Positions 58,277-64,000 of a stretch of 64,000 nucleotides of DNA are shown one piece after another. Position 1 is the first letter of the stretch. Every line of letters begins with the position of its first letter. Origin of the DNA: Thamnaconus septentrionalis (taxonomy: Eukaryota; Chordata; Actinopteri; Tetraodontiformes; Monacanthidae); NCBI GenBank assembly GCA_009823395.1, contig CM020516.1:11690001-11754000 (forward strand), written 5' to 3'. The translations under genes and the position numbers were made by a program. A model generated the notes under the pieces. It was not told the DNA's origin, searched no databases, and saw nothing but the letters and a program-made list of their open reading frames with translations.

Positions 58277-59313
58277 GTGTTTGTTTTCTTCGCCAGCGCG
58301 GACAGCCGGCTGCAGCGAGGGCTGATGGGTGCGTGAGCTTCAGCTTTATCTTGCAGCGCCGCTTCTCTTCAGAGCCGCTCCGCAGCTCCCGCTGCACTAA
58401 TGCCGGAGACAGATGGCTCCCCCCCGTCTCCTTGCCTCCGTCTCGGCCGCCCCGTCGACTCGGGTCACCTCCGCTTAGCCGGCAACGCGTGAGCGTACGA
58501 GTGAGGTGCCGGGACCGCCTCATGGTTGACTTGAGATGACATTTTTTGCTCTTCAAATTGAATTATTCAGCTCTTCTGTTCATTTGCTCTTCTTCCCGTG
58601 CCTTTGTTCCCGGTCCAAGGGCCCGTTCTCTTTCTCTGCTGGCCAAAAACCTGCGCTCATGAAATTGCTGACCCCAGAAATGGGGAATAGGTGTCATTAG
58701 TTGGGTGGAACCTTTCCTCGTCCTCTTGTGCTTCATGCCCTTTGCATTCATCGAACGAGTCCGTTCTGTAGAGAGTCCTAAGAAGGGTAAAGACAAAACT
58801 TTAATACTTATTATCTTTAAAAGGAGCTGATTGACTAACTGACGACAAAATCAATGCAAAATCAGTCACCGATTGAAAATACTTTCTGTGGGTGGTGGAT
58901 AGGCAAGATTTCTGAGCTACCTCGACCAGGCGGCTCACAAGGTCAGAGCTCTGCAAGGTTCTGAGCGAGGTCATCTCATTCCCAGGAAGCATGGTCGGAA
59001 ATACTTTTATTGTAATTGGGGTCAAAAGCAATTTCCTAGTTTTGTCGGGTGCTGCACGCGCAACTGGCATCAAAAAAAAAATCACTGTCTTTGTCCTGCA
59101 TCCATTTTACTTTTTTAACGAAATGCCCAATTAAACAAAGTTTGCATCAGAATCGAGCTTCTATTTTGACTCCAAGTCAAAATTCTATGACTAAATTAAG
59201 GCAGTCATAATTTGGCATCTAGGCTCTCGCTCAGTCCGTGAGGATTTATTTGCAGAAAGATATTAAAGTGCTGGGCAAATATCAGTGCACCTCTCAGCCA
59301 GAGCCTCCAGGTG

Positions 59314-59357
59314 GTTGTGTGTGTGTGTGTGTGTGTGTGTGGCGTGTGTGTGTGTGG
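59314..59357. repeat. (GT)n microsatellite
   Basis: About 20 GT units with one GGC interruption near 59341. Confidence 0.92.
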
Positions 59358-62300
59358 CTGAAGGAAGGAGCAGCTGGTGTGTTTCCAGCAACCCTTAATT
59401 GTGGACCCTGACATGTGGAAAAGACGGTGGGAAGAAGGCATGACAATTTTTGTTTGTTTGTTTTCGTATTTGCAGGTCACATGACATACACAAAACATCA
59501 CATGATGTGGTCCATTGGCTCAAGAGTCTGGGAGGGATTTATAGTCAGTTGGAGCCACGGATTTTCCAGCCAAATTGGAAATGTGTGCGTATGGTATTAC
59601 GCACGGGGGAAGAACTGGACGCATTCACTTTGGACTTATTCATGTGGGAGTTTTTGGAAGTGTAAAGATGAGAGGTTTCTTTTTATAGCGCCCTGTTTTT
59701 CTCACCTTTCTCTTTGATGGTTTAAGGCTTGGAACAAGAAGCCGACACGATCCTCTGAGTTAAGAAAAAAAACCCTTCAAACTTCTACTGTAGTTACATC
59801 CTGCTTGCATCACACAATCTAAACCCCTCCCCCGTTTGCAGTGTGTTTACTTACCCTCTGCCGAGGTTCTATATGTGCTCACAAAAGACGTTTTTTTTCT
59901 TTTTATGTTGAACTAAAAAGAGCCACTGATCTTTCTCTTTCACTTGCGACCGCTAACCGCTGGATTTTTTTTGCATGCTGACGGGGGAAATAGTTTGCAG
60001 AGGTTGGTTGGTGCGTATTTGCATTTGATTGGTGGGCTGAGTGTTGGTAATAATGCTGGGAATGGAAATAAGACGCAGATTACTTTGGAAAAAAAGCTTT
60101 TGCAGATATTTTATGTAACGACAAACAGTTTCTTCTGAGGGATGAAGATGGTTCGGGTGAAATAAAAACAGTAAAAAAAAAAACATCATGGACTTTTTGG
60201 GTCTTATACTTGTTTTGTAAAAACAACTCATAAAATTCCTGTGAGGAAATAAGTTTTGCACAGCGGTGTTGCATTTTTTAGTATTTTTTTTTTCTTCTAA
60301 AAATGGAATTAAAGAACCCCTTCCTGTTTTGATATTTGGAGGGAGGCTTGCAGCTCCTCAGGACTTTGTGTCGATGTTCTGCGTTGTAGCCGATTTATTT
60401 CAGGGCAAATCTCTCAGTCACTCTGCAGCCCCGCGCCTGATCTGTCAGATGCCCCTGAAATTGGTTTTCGATTATTAAATTGAAAATAATTTCCTCTGAT
60501 CACATCAGTGGGGGGATAACACACGGGCGACGCCGTCAGCTTTTGACAAAACGAAGATAAATCACAGGAACAGATGGAAATTTAAATTGCACTTTGAAAA
60601 AAAAAAAAAAGAACCACCAACTTTGTTTATTTGATCCTCGAACAAAGCAGAGGGCTTACTTTTGACTTACTTCTGGCTGGTTGTTGATCAGATGGGGTTT
60701 TGTGCTGGAATGTCAGGAGCAGACGACGTCAATGCCACTAATGACGCTCGACCATCAGTCTCCGGTCTGACTTTTAAGAGTTGCTGAAGTTCTGATGCAG
60801 GTCGATTTCAAATGTCACCCGCTTGTACTTAGCAGTTGTGACTCATTTCTCAGTCATAGGAGCTGAATGTCAAAACAAATTCTCACTTCTGATACAAGTC
60901 GATGGAAGGATATGATTCTAAAGCTGTGATGAGTCGCTGCTGTTGGTCCATACGATAATTCATCACATTTACTGTTTTGAAGCTGCAAATTGCAATATTC
61001 ATTATTCATTTAGATTAATCAATTAATCAATTCAGCAAGACCTTGTTATCATCTTTCAGCCATTGTTCACAGTATTTCAAAAATAGTTGACAACAATATA
61101 TCTGTGTCATTGAATTTTAGGAAAATAATTAAAAGATGAGAAGCACCATTCTTGCCAACTTTCGCTCAGAGAAAAAAAGGAGGCCTCCTGCAGTGCTCGA
61201 GGCCAAGACCATCACAGAGCAGTGGCTCACCAGTAGTGGTGAATCATAACTTAAAATAGGGTTTCAAAAAAGTCTATGCTTCACAGAGTTTGAATTGCTT
61301 TGTTCTCAATAGACATTAGAAATAAGCTGGATGGCTTATACAAAGGAATTGAATAAATAAAGCTGAAAAGAACAAGGGATCCTGATTCATAGCCTACTGC
61401 ATGCAAGCTACGCAGCCAGTATGAAGTTGTCGTGAGTGGGTTGTGCAATGGCTTTGCCTGCAGCCATGTGGAATACAGTCTATTGAAACGATCGTGAGTT
61501 TGCATCGAAAATAAAATGACGTTCAAGACAACTTTGATTGTCAAATACTCGACAATTTTGTATTTTAGGGGACGGTTGGCCACTCGAGAAGCACCAATAC
61601 CTACATCAGCACACTTCGAGCGACCAGCGGGACTATTGCTTATATTTCTAAACATTGAAATGTGCTCTGCAAAATGGTAAAATGAAAGAAGCATTACCTA
61701 AAGCAGAAGCGGCCGTACTTGGATTTGAAGGCGAGTTGGAACTCGGCGGCCATTTAATTGAAATTTTTGTTCCCTGCTTTGCTTCAGCACGGAGCAGAAA
61801 GCAATTACCGCAGATCTTTCCAATCTTTCTACCTTTGACCAGTAGAACCAATCCCGGGGCCTTTTTATCTCACCGTGACAGTCGCGTGTGTGTTTGCCTC
61901 TGTTCTCGCTGCTGAGTGGGTCATTTCAGGGATCAGGATATTTCTTTATTTATTTTCAAATTGGATAATCCAGTTGCGAGTCAGCTGAGATTAGCAGCTA
62001 CTCCAGCTCGGGGAATTGGTATGATAGCGTTTGACCTGCACGTCGGTTAAGCCTTGCGCGGAGGGTGTGGGGGATGGGGGGGTGCTGCTTCTCCTCGGAC
62101 GCACAACCGGAGCGGCGGCGGACAAACTCGAGCGTCGTCCTCGTGCTGCCGTCCTCCACATCGTTCCTCTCTGTGCATTACACGCGTCTCTGTCCCCCAC
62201 TTGTGATCCTGCCGTCTTTTAATGTGCCCGTCATTTTTTTTGTGCAGCCACGTGCCTGCTGCTGCGTGCACTTTTTTTCCCCTCTTTCTCTCTCTCCTTC

Positions 62301-62435
62301 ATTCCCCGCACGCCCATTGCGAGCGCGCTTCAAAGTCTGGCACCGCGTTAAGCCTGAGAATGTGCATGTGTCGAAGCTGTCCCCTTAATCCTTACAGTAA
62401 ATAAAGGGAGGCTTACTCAGTTTGGTGCACTCTCG

Positions 62436-62436
<1 letters not shown>

Positions 62437-62477
<41 letters not shown>
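62437..62477. repeat. (CA)n microsatellite
   Basis: About 20 uninterrupted CA units. Confidence 0.95.
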
Positions 62478-62479
<2 letters not shown>

Positions 62480-63261
62480 TGAAGGCGCTGGCACACGAGC
62501 GCAACGCTGCCGTCTTCCTCTCACCATCTCTTCTTTCCTCCCCTCTTGCCTTCCATCTGGCCCGTCCGTCCATCCATCCGTCCTTCCCTCTTGTGTAAGA
62601 TTCTGCCTCTTTCCTCGGCAGCCTGTGCTTCAAGCTCCTTCCATCCTTCTGTCTCTTGCAACCCTTCATCCCTTTCCTTCCTGCCTTCCCTCGGAGGGCC
62701 CCGGCGTTACAATCCCCGCCGCTCGCGCTGTTTCTATCTCTCGGCCAAGTGGAGGGGCTTTTGGAAAAGTGTCGGAGGAGGAGGAGAAGGCGGCGGAGGG
62801 GGTGAAGGCCCGAGGATTAGCCCCACAGCCACAACAATTACCCAAAACCTTCCCGAGCGGGCCACGACTACAAGCGCTAGCGTCCCATAACGACGGAGCC
62901 GCTGAGCTGCTGAGGTGGTATTTACGCTGGGCGATAGCGGGCGCCGCCTCTTAGTGCCGCTGGTGTTGTTGCTTCACAGCTGAGCAGGAAATAAAGGTCT
63001 TAACACTCTCTAGCCAAGCCTTTGTCATCAAATTCATGCCGCATGACTTTTTTTTTTTTTTTTTTTACCCATGATGCCCCTCAGTGCTCGCCGGTCGTTT
63101 TATCCGTGCGTCCTTGCGTTTGATCCGCCAACAAGACGCAGCGGCGAGAGATCGGAGTCAAACTGGTGGGTTTGGAGAACAAAGACGGCACCAATGGCAT
63201 TTGATTTTTTTTTTTTTTTTTTTTTCCAAACAGCACCTGCTGTTTGAAAAAACGGCAGGTT

Positions 63262-63392
63262 TTTGATTTTGTCCTGAGACCAGCGATGTCCGGTTCCGAC
63301 ACCATAGCACTGAGGAAGAGGCAGGAGGCAGAGCTGGAGGTAGCAGAGATTAAAATGCTGAGCTTCTCTTCGGGAGACAGAATCAGTGCAGA
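63262..63392 (+). mobile_element. fragment of an RTE/Rex3-like LINE ORF2
   Basis: The frame reads RPAMSGSDTIALRKRQEAEL followed by EVAEIKMLSFSSGDR. This closely resembles the conserved C-terminal reverse-transcriptase segment of an abundant teleost LINE (RPAM.YG.ET.AL.KRQEAELEVAE.KML.FS.G pattern), to my recollection of the RTE/Rex3 type. Similarity stops after about 45 residues, so it is a short, decayed, noncoding fragment. Confidence 0.65.
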
Positions 63393-64000
63393 TCCTGGTT
63401 GCTGTGACTCCACGGCCGCCTCCTTACAAGTCATCGCGCTCTTTATGCAAAAACAAAATATTTTAAGCAAATGCCTGTGACTTTATCTCACAAAAACCCA
63501 GTTCCCGCTCTGTTTCATGCAGTAAATGTCCGCATATGTGACACATCTGTCCCACCGTCCCTTCCTTTTGTTCCATTCTCAACTTTTTAGAAGGAATCAT
63601 TCCACTTCTCTCACAGTTTAACTGATAAGAAACACTTTCTTTCCTCTCCGACTTATTTTAAGGAGATTTTGAGTCTCCATCAGAACTAAATGCTCTAAAA
63701 ATAACCACAAAAGTACGGGAGGGAAACTAGAGCATGTGGCTCATGCTTGACATGTTTAGACACAGAGCACACACTTACACACGCACACAGGGTCAATAAG
63801 GAAACAGCATAAGTGTGAATGCATTTATATAACATACAGTACGTGTGTGTGCGGTAAGGTGGCAGACCTAATGAAGCAGAATGAACGCTGAAAAGCCCTG
63901 CAGAGTCGGTGTTTTGACTTGTCCCTGTAACTTCACTTTGTCACTTCCCTGTATGCATGATTAAGCTGTCAGAAGGATGCTGCTAATGTGCTCGCCCGCA
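63393..64000. other. window end, nothing coding seen
   Basis: AT-moderate DNA with no supported exon. The frame running to 63480 past the LINE fragment has no recognised similarity. Confidence 0.45.

Larger units (their letters stand above)
56760..63261. other. gene-free interval, part 3
   Basis: No supported gene. It contains CT (58243-58273), GT (59314-59357) and CA (62437-62477) microsatellites, an (AAAT)n patch about 57801-57825, and three unique-looking blocks (57480-57660, 60350-60500, 61690-61860) that could be conserved noncoding elements. Confidence 0.5.

Noticed and set aside
63393..63480. Possible continuation of the LINE frame as a host exon preceded by a T-run and CAG
   Set aside because: The frame before it matches a LINE reverse transcriptase, and the T-run plus CAG acceptor look is coincidental; there is no donor or partner exon.

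Overview
The window is nuclear DNA from a ray-finned fish, very probably a teleost. The evidence is short GT-AG introns in vertebrate orthologues, many long CA/GT and GA microsatellites, 3' ends of LINE families typical of teleosts, and protein sequences close to but distinct from mammalian ones. There is no sign of bacterial, viral or organellar sequence. I found no operon-like or defence-like system. The genes are ordinary vertebrate genes and the right-hand third has no supported gene.

Layout, left to right. (1) 1-2.4 kb: 5' end of zfand4 on the minus strand (one coding exon, a noncoding exon and a promoter); the rest lies beyond the left edge. (2) 2.7-14.1 kb: washc2 (FAM21) on the minus strand, a complete reading frame assembled from 29 coding exons (4242 nt, 1413 aa). 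(3) 14.3-25.1 kb: slf2 (FAM178A) on the minus strand, a complete frame from 19 coding exons (4095 nt, 1364 aa). (4) 25.8-29.2 kb: pgam1 on the minus strand, 4 exons, 254 aa. (5) 29.3-33.4 kb: no supported gene. (6) 33.4-35.4 kb: marveld1 on the minus strand, one coding exon, 165 aa, long 3' UTR. (7) 36.8-40.0 kb: avpi1 on the plus strand, two coding exons, 191 aa. (8) 40-64 kb: no supported gene, only degraded retroelements, microsatellites, two perfect 14-bp hairpins and a few stretches that resemble conserved noncoding DNA.

The genes do not form a pathway. WASHC2 is the retromer-binding tail subunit of the endosomal actin-nucleating WASH complex. SLF2 recruits SMC5/6 to damaged DNA. PGAM1 is glycolytic. 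MARVELD1 is a four-pass MARVEL membrane protein. AVPI1 is a small, poorly understood vasopressin-induced protein. ZFAND4 carries ubiquitin-like and AN1 zinc-finger domains. The order joins genes that in human lie in two blocks of chromosome 10: zfand4-washc2 (10q11) and slf2, pgam1, marveld1 and avpi1 (10q24).

Exon borders were read by hand from splice signals, reading-frame phase and remembered vertebrate orthologues. Both large reconstructed frames stay open and are divisible by three. UTR ends, promoters and poly(A) sites are much less certain.
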